NCBI GenBank assembly: GCA_017550335.1
Contig: JAFZPM010000004.1
Coordinates: 1 to 43,517 of the forward strand
Reading direction: 5' to 3'
Source: Paludibacteraceae bacterium
GTDB taxonomy: Bacteria; Bacteroidota; Bacteroidia; Bacteroidales; Paludibacteraceae
DNA length: 43,517 nt
Made by a program: the position numbers and the translations under genes. Below are positions 1 to 10,400 of this stretch, piece after piece (position 1 is the first letter of the stretch; each line of letters begins with the position of its first letter). A model generated the notes under the pieces. That model was not told the DNA's origin. It saw only the letters and a list, made by a program, of their open reading frames with translations, and did not search any database.

Positions 1-305
1 AATTAAGAATTAAGAATTAAGAGTTGGAACTGATGCGACGGTGTTCACATCATCCTCCATGTCTTCCTTTCTCCGTGAGAAAATTTTAAATTAAAAATTA
101 AGCGTTAAGAATTAAGCGTTAAGAATTAAGCGTTGGAACTGATGCGACGGTGTTCGCATCATCCTCCGTGCACTCTTTTTCTCCGTGAGAAACTAAAAAA
201 TTAAGAGTTAAGAGTTAAGAATTAAGAGTTGGAACTGATGCGACGGTGTTCACATCATCCTCCATGTCTTCCTTTCTCCGTGAGGGAATTAAAAATTAAG
301 AATCT
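1..305. repeat. Three copies of a 57-bp element in 7-bp AT-rich repeats
   Basis: Copies lie at 23-79, 132-189 and 228-284. Each starts GTTGGAACTGATGCGACGG and ends CTCCGTGAG, and they are joined by runs of ATTAAGA/GTTAAGA/GCGTTAA-type heptamers. Each copy carries an inverted repeat, GATGCGA-6 nt-TCGCATC in copy 2. Copies 1 and 3 have TCACATC in the right arm. As minus-strand RNA this change is a tolerated U-G wobble; as plus-strand RNA it is a C-A mismatch. The window starts inside the array, so more copies may lie outside. No gene is visible here; the rest of the stretch up to uvrA holds only the promoter. Confidence 0.85.
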
Positions 306-339
306 ACAGCGTCCCTTTAATTCTTAACCAAAAAACGAC

Positions 340-349
340 TAAATTCGCG
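340..349 (+). promoter_or_regulatory. Putative uvrA promoter -7 box (TAAATTCGCG)
   Basis: The sequence fits the TAnnTTCG variant of the Bacteroidetes -7 element and lies 25 nt before the uvrA GTG. No clear -33 TTG is seen. The same TAnnTTCGCG ending recurs before parA, maeB and the gene at 41599. Confidence 0.45.
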
Positions 350-374
350 GCAGAATCAGAAAAGGCGTATCGAA

Positions 375-3212
375 GTGGAGAACAAGAAAGGACAAGAAAC
401 GGGATGGATTGAAGTTTACGGCGCAAGGGTACACAACCTGAAAGACATCGACGTGAGCATCCCCCGGGACAAACTGACAGTGATAACAGGACTGAGCGGA
501 AGCGGAAAGTCCTCGTTGGCGTTCGACACCATCTATGCGGAGGGACAACGACGCTACATCGAGACCTTCTCCTCCTACGCGAGAAACTTCCTCGGCAACA
601 TCGAACGCCCCGATGTGGACAAGATCACCGGTCTCAGCCCCGTCATCTCCATCGAGCAAAAAACCACCAACAAGAACCCCCGCTCCACCGTAGGCACGAC
701 CACCGAGATATACGATTTCCTCCGTCTCCTCTTCGCAAGGGCCGGAGTGGCCTACTCCTACGTGACGGGTGAGAAGATGGTGAAGCATACCGAAGAGCAG
801 ATCCTCGACCTTATCCACACGGAATACAAGGACGAGGCGGTGCTGATCCTCGCCCCGCTCATCAACTCCCGAAAAGGACACTACAAGGAACTGTTCGAAC
901 AGACCCGCAAGAAGGGTTACCTGAACGTGCGCGTGGACGGTGAGATGAGGGAGATCACCCACGGCATGAAGCTGGACCGCTACAAGAACCACACCATCGA
1001 GGTGGTCATCGACAAACTGGTCATCACAGACAAGAACGAGAAGCGCATCAAAGACTCGGTACGAATCGCCATGAAGCAAGGGAACGGGACGCTCATCGTG
1101 GTCAAGAAAAGCGACGGCAGCAGCCGCCACTTCAGCCGCCACCTCATGTGCCCCACCTCGGGCATATCCTATGCGGAACCCGCCCCGCACAACTTCTCGT
1201 TCAACTCGCCCCACGGGGCCTGCGACAAGTGCAAGGGACTGGGATACGTCAACGAAATAGACCTGGACAAAATCATACCCGACAAGCGGCAAAGCATCTA
1301 TAACGGAGGAATATCCCCGTTAGGCAAATATAAAAAATCACTCTTCTTCTGGATGTTGGAGGCTATCGCGGAGAAATACGAATTCTCCCTGAAGGACCCG
1401 ATAGAGGAGATTCCCGAGGAGGCTTTGAACGCTATCCTCAACGGAACGGACGAACGTATCTGCGTGAAAAACAGTTCTTTGGGTGAATCGCACTGCACCT
1501 ACAGCTTCGAGGGCGTCATCCGCTACATCGAGATGCAACGGGAGGGTGACACCTCCGCCACCTCGCAGAAATGGGCGGAGCAATTCAGCAAGACGATCGT
1601 CTGCCCGGAGTGCGGCGGCAGCCGTATCAACCAAGAGGCGAGGAACTACAAGATCGCGGGAAAAAGCATCGACCAACTCGCCAACATGGACATCGCCGAG
1701 CTTCAGGAGTGGACGCAGAACGTGGGCGAGGAGCTGGAAGAAAAACAACGCACCATCGCCACGGAGATACTCAAGGAGATACAGACGAGGCTACAGTTCC
1801 TCATCGACGTCGGACTGGACTACCTCTCCCTCAACCGAGCCACCGCCACCCTATCGGGCGGAGAGAGCCAACGCATCAGGCTGGCGACCCAAATCGGCTC
1901 ACAGCTCGTCAACGTGCTCTACATCCTCGACGAGCCAAGCATCGGACTCCACCAGCGGGACAACACACGCCTCATCAACTCCCTGAAACGGTTGCGCGAC
2001 ATCGGCAACTCCATCATCGTCGTGGAGCATGACAAAGATATGATGCTGGAGTCCGACTACATCGTGGACATGGGACCTCTGGCGGGCCGCAAGGGTGGAA
2101 ATGTCGTCTTCGAAGGCACACCCAAGGAGATGCTGAAGACCAATACGATGACGGCGGAATACCTCAACGGGAAACGTAAGATAGAAGTCAGGGAAAAGAA
2201 GAGAGAAGGAACAGGCAAGAGCATCCGCCTCTACGGAGCGAGAGGGAACAACCTGAAGAACGTGGACGTGGAGATACCTTTGGGCAAACTGGTCTGCGTG
2301 TCGGGCGTGTCGGGCAGCGGCAAGTCCTCGCTCATCAACGACACCCTCCAGCCCATCCTCAGCCAACACTTCTACAACTCCCTGCAAGACCCATTGCCTT
2401 ACGACAGAATCGAGGGATTGGAGAACATAGACAAGGTCATCAACGTGGACCAGACCCCGATCGGTCGCACACCAAGGTCCAACCCTGCCACCTACACAGG
2501 ACTGTTCGGAGAGATACGCGAACTCTTCGTCACCCTGCCGGAGTCGAAAATCAGGGGATATAAGCCGGGACGATTCTCCTTCAACGTGAAAGGCGGAAGG
2601 TGCGAAACCTGCGGAGGGAACGGATTCAGGACCATCGAGATGAACTTCCTGCCCGACGTGCTCGTACCCTGCGAAACCTGCCAAGGGAAACGGTACAACC
2701 GGGAGACGTTGGAGGTCCGCTTCAAGGGGAAATCCATCGCCGACGTGCTGGACATGACCATCAACATGGCTGTCGAATTCTTCGAGAACATACCATCCAT
2801 CTACCACAAAGTCAAGACGTTGCAAGAGATCGGCCTGGGCTACATCCGTTTAGGGCAACCCTCCACCACCCTTTCAGGCGGAGAGAGCCAGCGCATCAAG
2901 CTCGCCACAGAGTTGATGAGGAAGGAGACCGGCAGCACGCTCTACATCCTCGACGAGCCCACCACGGGACTTCATTTCGAAGACATCAGGATATTACTGG
3001 ACGTGATGAACAAACTGGTGGACAGAGGCAATTCCATCATCGTCATAGAGCACAACATGGACGTCATCAAGTCGGCGGACTACGTCATCGACATGGGTCC
3101 GGAAGGCGGACGAGGCGGTGGGGAGATCATGGCCACCGGCACCCCTGAAGAGGTGGCGCAGAACCCAAAAAGCGCGACGGGCATCTATTTGAAGAAAGAA
3201 CTACAAGCTTAA
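375..3212 (+). CDS. uvrA: UvrA, excinuclease ABC subunit A
   Basis: DNA-damage recognition ATPase of nucleotide excision repair, working in the cytoplasm with UvrB and UvrC. The protein is 945 aa, normal for the family, and starts at GTG. Two ABC modules are visible: Walker [10 protein letters not shown] near residue 39, signature LSGGESQR near 494 with LDEPSIGLH near 518; second Walker [10 protein letters not shown] near 645, signature [10 protein letters not shown] near 833 with LDEPTTGLH near 859. The C-terminal zinc finger is complete (CETC near 742 and CETC near 766). The N-terminal finger reads CPTSG near 258, with Ser in place of the usual second Cys, while its downstream CDKC is intact. 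It is followed after about 160 bp by parA, which has its own promoter. Confidence 0.97.
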   Translation: MENKKGQETGWIEVYGARVHNLKDIDVSIPRDKLTVITGLSGSGKSSLAFDTIYAEGQRRYIETFSSYARNFLGNIERPDVDKITGLSPVISIEQKTTNKNPRSTVGTTTEIYDFLRLLFARAGVAYSYVTGEKMVKHTEEQILDLIHTEYKDEAVLILAPLINSRKGHYKELFEQTRKKGYLNVRVDGEMREITHGMKLDRYKNHTIEVVIDKLVITDKNEKRIKDSVRIAMKQGNGTLIVVKKSDGSSRHFSRHLMCPTSGISYAEPAPHNFSFNSPHGACDKCKGLGYVNEIDLDKIIPDKRQSIYNGGISPLGKYKKSLFFWMLEAIAEKYEFSLKDPIEEIPEEALNAILNGTDERICVKNSSLGESHCTYSFEGVIRYIEMQREGDTSATSQKWAEQFSKTIVCPECGGSRINQEARNYKIAGKSIDQLANMDIAELQEWTQNVGEELEEKQRTIATEILKEIQTRLQFLIDVGLDYLSLNRATATLSGGESQRIRLATQIGSQLVNVLYILDEPSIGLHQRDNTRLINSLKRLRDIGNSIIVVEHDKDMMLESDYIVDMGPLAGRKGGNVVFEGTPKEMLKTNTMTAEYLNGKRKIEVREKKREGTGKSIRLYGARGNNLKNVDVEIPLGKLVCVSGVSGSGKSSLINDTLQPILSQHFYNSLQDPLPYDRIEGLENIDKVINVDQTPIGRTPRSNPATYTGLFGEIRELFVTLPESKIRGYKPGRFSFNVKGGRCETCGGNGFRTIEMNFLPDVLVPCETCQGKRYNRETLEVRFKGKSIADVLDMTINMAVEFFENIPSIYHKVKTLQEIGLGYIRLGQPSTTLSGGESQRIKLATELMRKETGSTLYILDEPTTGLHFEDIRILLDVMNKLVDRGNSIIVIEHNMDVIKSADYVIDMGPEGGRGGGEIMATGTPEEVAQNPKSATGIYLKKELQA

Positions 3213-3339
3213 GCAATACACTAATTCACAATAAGTTGAAAAAACAAATTGATAAATATCCATTCCCATTGTTGAAAACGTGTTAATCCTTTTTAACCTC
3301 CGAGGGAAGCAAACGAAAGGGGGTATGAAAAAAAATATT

Positions 3340-3349
3340 TATATTCGCG
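3340..3349 (+). promoter_or_regulatory. Putative parA operon promoter -7 box (TATATTCGCG)
   Basis: TATATTCGCG lies 22 nt before the parA ATG, in an A/T-rich stretch. It matches TAnnTTCG and is the same variant as upstream of uvrA and maeB. No convincing -33 TTG was found. It would drive parA, parB, the DUF5683 gene and the lytic transglycosylase gene, which are separated by only 11-18 nt. Confidence 0.5.
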
Positions 3350-3371
3350 TTGAACAAAAGTAGAAGTTCGT

Positions 3372-4157
3372 ATGGGAAAGATCATAGCAATCGCAAATCA
3401 GAAAGGTGGCGTAGGGAAAACCACGACAGCCGTCAACTTGGCAGCATCGTTAGCGGTGTTGGAGAAGAAAGTGTTGATTGTGGACGCGGATCCGCAGGCC
3501 AACGCCTCTTCGGGTTTAGGGCTTGACGTCCGCAAGTTGAAGAAGACCGTGTACGAATGCATCTCAGGGGAGATAGACCCGCACGAGGCGATTTATGACA
3601 CGGAGCTCGACAACCTGAAGATCATCCCATCCCATGTGGATTTGGTCGGAGCCGAGGTCGAGATGATCAACCTCGAGGACCGGGAGAAATACATGAAGGC
3701 GATGTTGGAGAAGTTGCGGAACGACTACGACTTCATCTTCATCGATTGTTGTCCGTCCCTGGGACTGATCACCATCAATTCCCTGACAGCGGCAGACTCC
3801 ATCATCATACCGGTACAATGCGAATACTTCGCCTTGGAGGGAATCGCCAAACTGCTCGCCACCATCAAGTTGGTGAAGAGCAAACTGAACCCTAGCCTTG
3901 AGATCGAGGGATTCCTATTGACGATGTACGACGCGCGCACCGCGCTCAACAGAATGGTGGTGGACGACGTGCGTAAGAACTTCAAGGACATGGTATTCGA
4001 CACCATCATCCAAAGGAACGTCCGTCTGGGCGAGGCGCCAAGCTACGGGAAACCAGTCATCACCTACGATGCGGACTCCAGGGGCGCTGTCAACTATATG
4101 AGTCTGGCTAACGAATTGTTAGTAAGATGTTCAAAAGATGTTAAAGTAGAAGCATAA
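3372..4157 (+). CDS. parA: ParA/Soj chromosome-partitioning ATPase
   Basis: Walker-type ATPase that moves or orients the origin region together with ParB. The 261-aa protein begins [18 protein letters not shown], which contains the deviant Walker A motif KGGVGKTT with its signature lysine. Walker A' (FIDCCPSLG) lies near residue 123. Length and lack of an N-terminal DNA-binding extension fit the small chromosomal Soj type rather than plasmid ParA. It is the first gene of a four-gene run, and parB follows after 11 nt, which is the standard chromosomal arrangement. Confidence 0.95.
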   Translation: MGKIIAIANQKGGVGKTTTAVNLAASLAVLEKKVLIVDADPQANASSGLGLDVRKLKKTVYECISGEIDPHEAIYDTELDNLKIIPSHVDLVGAEVEMINLEDREKYMKAMLEKLRNDYDFIFIDCCPSLGLITINSLTAADSIIIPVQCEYFALEGIAKLLATIKLVKSKLNPSLEIEGFLLTMYDARTALNRMVVDDVRKNFKDMVFDTIIQRNVRLGEAPSYGKPVITYDADSRGAVNYMSLANELLVRCSKDVKVEA

Positions 4158-4168
4158 GACATAAAGAG

Positions 4169-5065
4169 ATGGCTAAGAAATTCGGAGGTTTGAACCTAAG
4201 CAGGGGAATCAACTCGATGATTCCGACTGACGACGACGAGAAAGAGAGCGTCGCTGGCGCATCGTCCATCAACGATGTGAAAATATCAGAGATTGAGGCA
4301 AATCCGGACCAGCCACGACGTGTCTTCGACGAGGAAGCGCTCAACGAGTTGGCGGATTCCATCAAACAGATCGGTGTGGTACAACCCATCACCCTGCGCA
4401 AGCTGGCGGACGGGAAATACCAGATCGTGGCGGGAGAGCGCCGCTACAGGGCGTCCCAAATCGCCGGATTGGAAAGCATCCCTGCTTACATAAGAGAGGT
4501 GAACGAGTCCCAGCAGATGGAGATGGCCCTCATCGAGAACATCCAAAGGGAAGACCTCAACGCCATCGAGGAGGCGCTGGCCTACCAAAACCTGATGGAC
4601 AAGTGCGACTACACGCAAGACCAACTGAGCGAACGCGTGGGCAAGAAACGAGCCACGGTCGCCAACTACCTCAGGCTACTCAGACTCCCCGCCGAAATAC
4701 AGATGGCGGTGAAGGACAAGAAAATAGACATGGGCCACGCCCGCGCACTAATGGCCATCGAAGACCCCGTCGCACAGCTTGGCGTATACAACCAAATCAT
4801 CTCCGAAGGCCTCTCCGTCCGCAAAGTGGAGGAACTGGCGAAGAACATCAAGGAAGGGAAACCTGCCAGCACGGAGAAGAAGGCTCCACAAAAAATGGAC
4901 CTCCCTGAAGATTACGCCGCACTGAAAGACCGACTGAACGGTCTGTTCGACACCCCGGTCAACATGACCTGCGACAAAAAGGGCAAGGGCAAAATCACGA
5001 TACAATTCAACAACGATGACGACTTGCTGAAGATCATGAGCATATTCGACTCCATCAAGAATTAA
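4169..5065 (+). CDS. parB: ParB chromosome-partitioning protein
   Basis: CTP-dependent DNA clamp that loads at parS and stimulates ParA. The protein is 298 aa. The N-terminal ParB/Srx domain carries the CTP-binding motif GERRYRA (near residue 90) and ENIQREDLN (near 120). The helix-turn-helix follows (YTQDQLSERVGKKRATVANYLRLLRLP region, about 148-175) and a C-terminal dimerisation region closes the protein. An AAAGAG purine run precedes the ATG. A complete parS (GTTnCACGTGnAAC type) was not seen in the window. Confidence 0.95.
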   Translation: MAKKFGGLNLSRGINSMIPTDDDEKESVAGASSINDVKISEIEANPDQPRRVFDEEALNELADSIKQIGVVQPITLRKLADGKYQIVAGERRYRASQIAGLESIPAYIREVNESQQMEMALIENIQREDLNAIEEALAYQNLMDKCDYTQDQLSERVGKKRATVANYLRLLRLPAEIQMAVKDKKIDMGHARALMAIEDPVAQLGVYNQIISEGLSVRKVEELAKNIKEGKPASTEKKAPQKMDLPEDYAALKDRLNGLFDTPVNMTCDKKGKGKITIQFNNDDDLLKIMSIFDSIKN

Positions 5066-5083
5066 TAGACTTAAACTGAACCG

Positions 5084-5812
5084 TTGAGAAAGATTGTCTC
5101 CATATTTGTTTCGCTTTTCGCAATGTTCTCCATGGCAACATCCGCCCACGGAGAGGAGATGCCTGACTCTGTTGCCACCGCAGCCATCCAAGCGGACTCC
5201 ACCGCGATCGCGAAAGACACACTGGTCATGGAGCATACCCTGCCCGCAGAACTGGACCAACCAGAGCAGACGGCGGAGGTTGTGAAAACACACAGGAAGG
5301 CCAAAAAGCTCAATGTGGACAAAAGCGCATTCAAGCCAGACCCTAAGCGGGCCACCTGGTACGCCATCGTCTGCCCGGGCTTAGGACAGATCTACAACCG
5401 CAGCTACTGGAAACTCCCCGTCCTGTACGGAGGCGCATTGGCCTGCACCTACCTGATAACATGGAACGGACGCATGTACAACGACTATAGGAACGCCTAC
5501 CACGATATCATCGACAGCGACCCCAACACGAACAGCTACATGACCTTGTTCCCCTCCTACGACGGGTCTCAGTCATGGTTGCCTAGCACCCTGAAGAGCA
5601 AGATGAACAGCTACCGACGCACAAGGGACATGAGCGTCTTCGCCGTAGTGATGCTCTACATGGTGAGCGCAGTGGACGCGTTTGTGGATGCGCACCTATA
5701 CGATTTCACAGTTTCAGACGACTTATCGCTCCGTGTGGAGCCAATCATAAACAGTTACAGTACGGACGACAGGAGCAGGTCATTCGGGTTCCGCTGTAAC
5801 ATCACTTTTTAA
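5084..5812 (+). CDS. DUF5683 domain protein, secreted or membrane-associated
   Basis: The function is unknown. The protein is 242 aa and appears to start at TTG (5084), because MRKIVSIFVSLFAMFSMATSA makes a good signal peptide and no ATG further upstream is available. The C-terminal half has the DUF5683 signature: KRATWYAIVCPGLGQIYNRSYWK (about residues 88-108), a hydrophobic segment at about 110-125, and a second hydrophobic stretch near 185-200. The gene sits 18 nt after parB and 12 nt before the lytic transglycosylase gene. This order is common in Bacteroidetes and suggests a link between chromosome partition and envelope growth; that link is an inference. Confidence 0.85.
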   Translation: MRKIVSIFVSLFAMFSMATSAHGEEMPDSVATAAIQADSTAIAKDTLVMEHTLPAELDQPEQTAEVVKTHRKAKKLNVDKSAFKPDPKRATWYAIVCPGLGQIYNRSYWKLPVLYGGALACTYLITWNGRMYNDYRNAYHDIIDSDPNTNSYMTLFPSYDGSQSWLPSTLKSKMNSYRRTRDMSVFAVVMLYMVSAVDAFVDAHLYDFTVSDDLSLRVEPIINSYSTDDRSRSFGFRCNITF

Positions 5813-5824
5813 GAGAAAGGAATA

Positions 5825-7204
5825 ATGTTAAAGCATTTATGGATTTTCATCGCAATGGTCGTGGCAAGCGCCAATGTGATGGCACAAGACGAAGAGAACG
5901 AGAACGAAACAGAGGCGACCGAGAGTGAGATCATCGCCCAAGAGGAAGAAATCGAGGAACAGGAAGAGCAAGCGGACTTGGCTTTCATCGACTCGGTGGA
6001 GTCCGCAAACGCGAAAACAGACACCATCAAGGTGTTCAACGACCTCCCTGTCGGCTTCGACAACAAAATGGATAGCCTACTGAACGAATATTATAAATCC
6101 GTCATTGTGACCCCAAAAAGACGGAAATGCGTGTCGGACAGCATCGGAGTGGGCTGCAGCGACGAGGTCTACATCGCCAGACTGCAGAAGATACCGGCTA
6201 TCATGGAGCTCGCCTACAACCCTATCGTGAAGAAACACATCGAATTATATGTGCTGAAACGCCGCAAACAGGTGGAGAACATGTTGGGCATCGGCGAATA
6301 CTATTTCCCTATCTTCGAACAGGAACTGGAGGCCGCCAAACTTCCCCTCGAACTGAAATACCTGCCGGTCATCGAGTCTGCGCTCAACCCGCTGGCATTC
6401 TCCCGCGCGGGCGCTTCCGGACTTTGGCAGTTCATGTACGGCACAGGCAAGCTATACGGATTGGAGGGCAATAGCTTGGTGGACGAGAGACGTGACCCAA
6501 TCAAGGCCACCCATGCGGCGGTACGCTTTCTGGGCGACCTATACAAAATCTATGGAGATTGGTCGCTCGTGATCGCCGCCTACAACTGCGGTCCGGGCAA
6601 CGTGAACAAGGCCATCAAACGGGCGAACGGCAAGAAAGACTATTGGGCCATCTACCCTTACCTGCCTTTGGAGACCAGAGGTTACGTGCCGGCCTTCATC
6701 GCCGCCACCTACGCCATGACCTACTACAAGGAGCATAACATCTGCCCAGCGAAGATGCAAATGCCTGTTCTTTGTGACACGATCAGACTGAAGGAGAGAG
6801 TCCACTTGGGACAAATCGCGGAGGTGATGAAAATAGACATCAAACTCCTCCGCAGCCTCAACCCGCAGTACAGAAAGGATATCATCCCTGGCAACGGAGA
6901 GGTATACACGCTGTGCCTCCCGCAGAAAAGCATAAGCAGCTTCATCGATCAGAAGGACTCCATCATCGCCTATAAGGCAGACTCGTTCGCCCTGAACAGA
7001 GCAGTGGTGCTCCCCGCCAAAGCTGATCCTTACTACAGGGGCATGAGAGGCGGAGCCATCGGCAAGGGCGTATACGTCGTGAAGAAGGGTGACTCCCTCT
7101 CCTCCATCGCGAAACGCAGGAAAGTATCCGTCGCCAAACTGAAACAGTGGAACAACCTGAAGTCCGACAGAATACGCGCGGGACAGAGATTGAGAATTAG
7201 ATGA
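5825..7204 (+). CDS. MltD-like membrane-bound lytic murein transglycosylase with LysM
   Basis: Cleaves peptidoglycan glycan strands, leaving 1,6-anhydro ends, in the periplasm. The protein is 459 aa. A signal peptide (MLKHLWIFIAMVVASANVMAQ) is followed by a strongly acidic low-complexity segment (about 22-60). The SLT/Goose-lysozyme-like domain spans about 150-310, with the catalytic Glu at residue 184 in IESALNP, then SGLWQFM and AYNCGPGNV. A single LysM domain ends the protein (YVVKKGDSLSSIAKRRKVS onwards, about 415-459). AGGA precedes the ATG. It is the last gene of the parA run; in many relatives relA follows next, but here relA is about 12 kb away. Confidence 0.92.
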   Translation: MLKHLWIFIAMVVASANVMAQDEENENETEATESEIIAQEEEIEEQEEQADLAFIDSVESANAKTDTIKVFNDLPVGFDNKMDSLLNEYYKSVIVTPKRRKCVSDSIGVGCSDEVYIARLQKIPAIMELAYNPIVKKHIELYVLKRRKQVENMLGIGEYYFPIFEQELEAAKLPLELKYLPVIESALNPLAFSRAGASGLWQFMYGTGKLYGLEGNSLVDERRDPIKATHAAVRFLGDLYKIYGDWSLVIAAYNCGPGNVNKAIKRANGKKDYWAIYPYLPLETRGYVPAFIAATYAMTYYKEHNICPAKMQMPVLCDTIRLKERVHLGQIAEVMKIDIKLLRSLNPQYRKDIIPGNGEVYTLCLPQKSISSFIDQKDSIIAYKADSFALNRAVVLPAKADPYYRGMRGGAIGKGVYVVKKGDSLSSIAKRRKVSVAKLKQWNNLKSDRIRAGQRLRIR

Positions 7205-7206
7205 GG

Positions 7207-7263
7207 CGAGTTATGAGTTATGAGTTAAGAGTTAAGAGTTAAGAGTTAAGAGTTAAGAGTTGG
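7207..7263. repeat. GAGTTAA heptamer repeat
   Basis: A run of GAGTTAT and GAGTTAA units begins 3 nt after the transglycosylase stop codon and ends in GAGTTGGAGG. The units match the heptamers at 1-305, 15174-15236 and 18935-19052. The rest of the gap to the regulator gene contains only the promoter; no terminator was recognised. Confidence 0.8.
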
Positions 7264-7422
7264 AGGTTGAGGATTTTTATAATCATCTACCATTCAATTG
7301 TTTATAAATTATCGTTCCACGATTTAAGGAAATCCAGACGTCGTCTACCTTGTCTAAACGATTTTTCCATGGGCAAGAGGTGATATTACCTCGAAAAAAG
7401 TGGGGAAATCACAACGTTTTTA

Positions 7423-7430
7423 TATATTTG
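7423..7430 (+). promoter_or_regulatory. Promoter -7 box (TATATTTG) of the hybrid regulator gene
   Basis: This is an exact TAnnTTTG match followed by CA. Transcription would start near 7437, which lies downstream of the longest open frame's GTG at 7400. That makes the ATG at 7451 the first usable start and decides the start codon of the next gene. Confidence 0.6.
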
Positions 7431-7450
7431 CACTGCACTATTCTGATACC

Positions 7451-10400
7451 ATGGAACGCAGGGCAGACGTTCAACCGATTGCTGTAGGATTTTTACGGAA
7501 GATGTTTCTTCCCATCATCCTTCTTACCACATTCCTCGCAAATGCGCAGGAGTATGGGAGGTTTGACCATTTTGGCACGGAGGATGGACTCATCTCCGAC
7601 AGGGTGTACAATATCACGTTCGACCAGAACGGATTCCTCTGGCTCGCCACGGACTTCGGCTTCGACCGGTTCGATGGCAAAACATTCAAACATCATCAGA
7701 AAAAAGATTACCCGACGCTGCGTAGGGAGGATATCCTCATTTGTCATTTGGGGGATAATAATAATCTTCTCTTCGGAGGCTATCATGGTCTGCTGGAAGA
7801 GTACGACCAGGAGCGGGATACCTTGATAGACCGTATCCCAGACGCCTTCGTGACGGGCAAACCGGAGGAGACGGAGGGTTTCTATGTGGCGGACGATGGG
7901 AGACGTTTCGCAATGACCACCAAGGGCATATTCCTCTATGACCCGGAAACGCATGCGTTCCGTAGCGACACGAAAATCTACGAGGGCACGAAGGAGACTT
8001 ACATCAAATCGATGTATGTGGATAAATATGGCAGATACTGGGTGGGTTCCCTCGACAAGTATTACGTCTATGATTCTGCGGGCGAATTGATCGTGGAGTG
8101 CGATCCTCCGACAGACGCCTGCGGCTTTATATGGAACCTGCTGCCGATCGGTGACGACAAACTGCTGGTCACCACGCAGACGCATGAGATGTGGATCTTC
8201 GACATCAAAGAGGAGATCGGGAAACCTACCGTGCTGAACATACCGTTCGGGAACACCGTCAAGGTGCTGAAGGATAAGAACAACCGATACTGGTTCGCCA
8301 CAGATGGCTTCGGACTATGGTATACGGACGATGACATCAACGAAAATACAAGATTCCACTCCATCGTACCATACAACTCGCAAGGTCTAGAAATCAGGAA
8401 GATATACTGCATGACGACCGACCCAGCAGGGAACATCTGGCTGGGAACGAGGAACTCCGGCATATGGTGCTATCGGGGAAGCGATATGACAAGTATATCT
8501 TTCTCCGGCAACTACGGTTTCCCGAAGGTGGCGTGCACAGGCATTGCGGAAGACCAGCAGGGCAATCTGATCGTCGGTTCGGACGGTAGCGGCGTCTACT
8601 TCGTCTCGCCGGACTTCAGGAACATCAGCCTGGTCGAACTGGAGAACAACAACGTATGCTCCATCGTCGTGAAACACAACGGTGACCTGATCGTACCGAC
8701 ATGGGGTGGCGGCACCTACACCATCCAGGCGAACACGAAGGCAATCTGCAAAGAGGACTTCTCCGGCATACACCAATCAAGCCGATGCTACTTCGGCGTC
8801 AGCCAATACGGAGAGAACCTCTACGCATGCTCCGCAGGTGACGGTCTATACAAGAAAGCGGGAGATAAGGCTTGGGAGAAAATCATCATAAAGAACGACA
8901 CCACGGAGCCTGACAGATGGGTATTCAAAGCCATCGACGCGGACGAACACACCACATGGGTGCTGACCACCACCTCGCTATGGAGGTTGCGCGACGGCAA
9001 ATGCGACCTCATTCCGATCAGGGGATTAGACCCGCAACGGTTCGCCACACTTAGCCTAGCGGATGGCGCATGCGACAACGAAGGGAATTTCTACGTCACC
9101 TCCAACAATGGCATATTCGTATCTAAAGTCGGAGAGGACGTGTGCACTTTGACGGACTACGTGCCGGTCAACAACTACCATAGCATACAAACGGACAACG
9201 ACGGCATCCTTTGGGCGGCGGGCGACAACGGCATCGCACGGATCGACGCCAAGAAAAAGACCTGCAGACTGCTGACCGACAGCCGAAACAACATCGCCCT
9301 GCACTACTTCATCTTCAGGAGCGGATTCAAGGACAGCAAGGGAAGGATCCACTTCGGCACGAACGACGGCTTCGTCACACTGGACCCCGCACACCTTGCC
9401 ATGGACACGGACATTCCTTACCTCGCCTTTTCAGACCTATACATCGGGAACAACAAGGTGAAGCGGGGCGACGGTCCGTTGAAGGACCATAACCTTTGGG
9501 AAGGTTCGCTAACACTGGAGCATGACCAAACGGACATCACCATACACTTCGACGCCATCGACTACTCCGAGTTCGACCCGATCCAATATCGGTACAAGCT
9601 CAGCAAGTTGAAGGAAGAGTGGAGCGAGATCTCGGGAGACAAATTCGTACAATTCTCCCACTTGCCTGCGGGCGACTACCTGCTGACCGTGGAGGCGTTC
9701 CGCAACAACAAGGAGTGCCAACCAAAGCAAATCAAACTTGCCATAAAGGTCCTGCCTCCTTGGTGGGAGACATGGTGGTTCAAAGTGTTGCTAGCCCTCG
9801 CCATCACCCTTATCGTCGGAAGCATCATCCTATTACGCATCAAGCGATTGATGCGCGCCAAGAAGGAATTGGAGCAGAAAGTGAGCGAACGCACCTCCGA
9901 GCTGAAGGAGGCCCTCACGGACAAGGACCGGCTCATCTCCGTCGTGGCCCACGACCTGAAGAACCCTATGTTCGCCATCGTCGGAGCCTTGGAGAACCTC
10001 TCCAACAACACGAGCAACATCAACGAGCAGGAACGTCAACGCATCACCAACAGCACATACGACTCAGCCAAGATGCTGCAGAACGAGATGCTGAAAATAC
10101 TCGACTGGGCCCAGTCCAAGAAGGAAGACATCACCTGCCATCCGTCGGACGTGGACGTGCAGTCCATCATCCGAAACGTATCGCTTCTCCTCTCCAATGT
10201 CATGGGGAAGAAAAACATATCACTCACAACAGACATACGCCTGACCCATTTCGCCTTCGCCGACCCGCGCATGCTGGAGGCCGTCATCCGGAACCTGTTG
10301 GGCAACGCGATCAAATTCACACCGGAAGGAGGCAGCATATCCATCTTATCATGGATGGACAACAAGAACGTTAAGATAGCCGTAAAGGACAATGGCGTCG

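Noticed and set aside
1..305. CRISPR-like look of the spaced repeats
   Set aside because: Only three copies, with low-complexity heptamers instead of unique spacers, and no cas genes nearby.
811..819. TTATCCACA, a perfect DnaA box
   Set aside because: It is a single copy inside the uvrA coding sequence without neighbouring boxes or an A/T-rich unwinding region, so an origin is not supported.
7314..7321. GTTCCACG, half of a parS-like site near the parAB genes
   Set aside because: The other half does not match (ATTTAA instead of TGGAAC or similar), so no parS can be called.
7400..7450. Longer N-terminus of the hybrid regulator from a GTG
   Set aside because: It contains the TATATTTG promoter box, and the extension does not improve the signal peptide.
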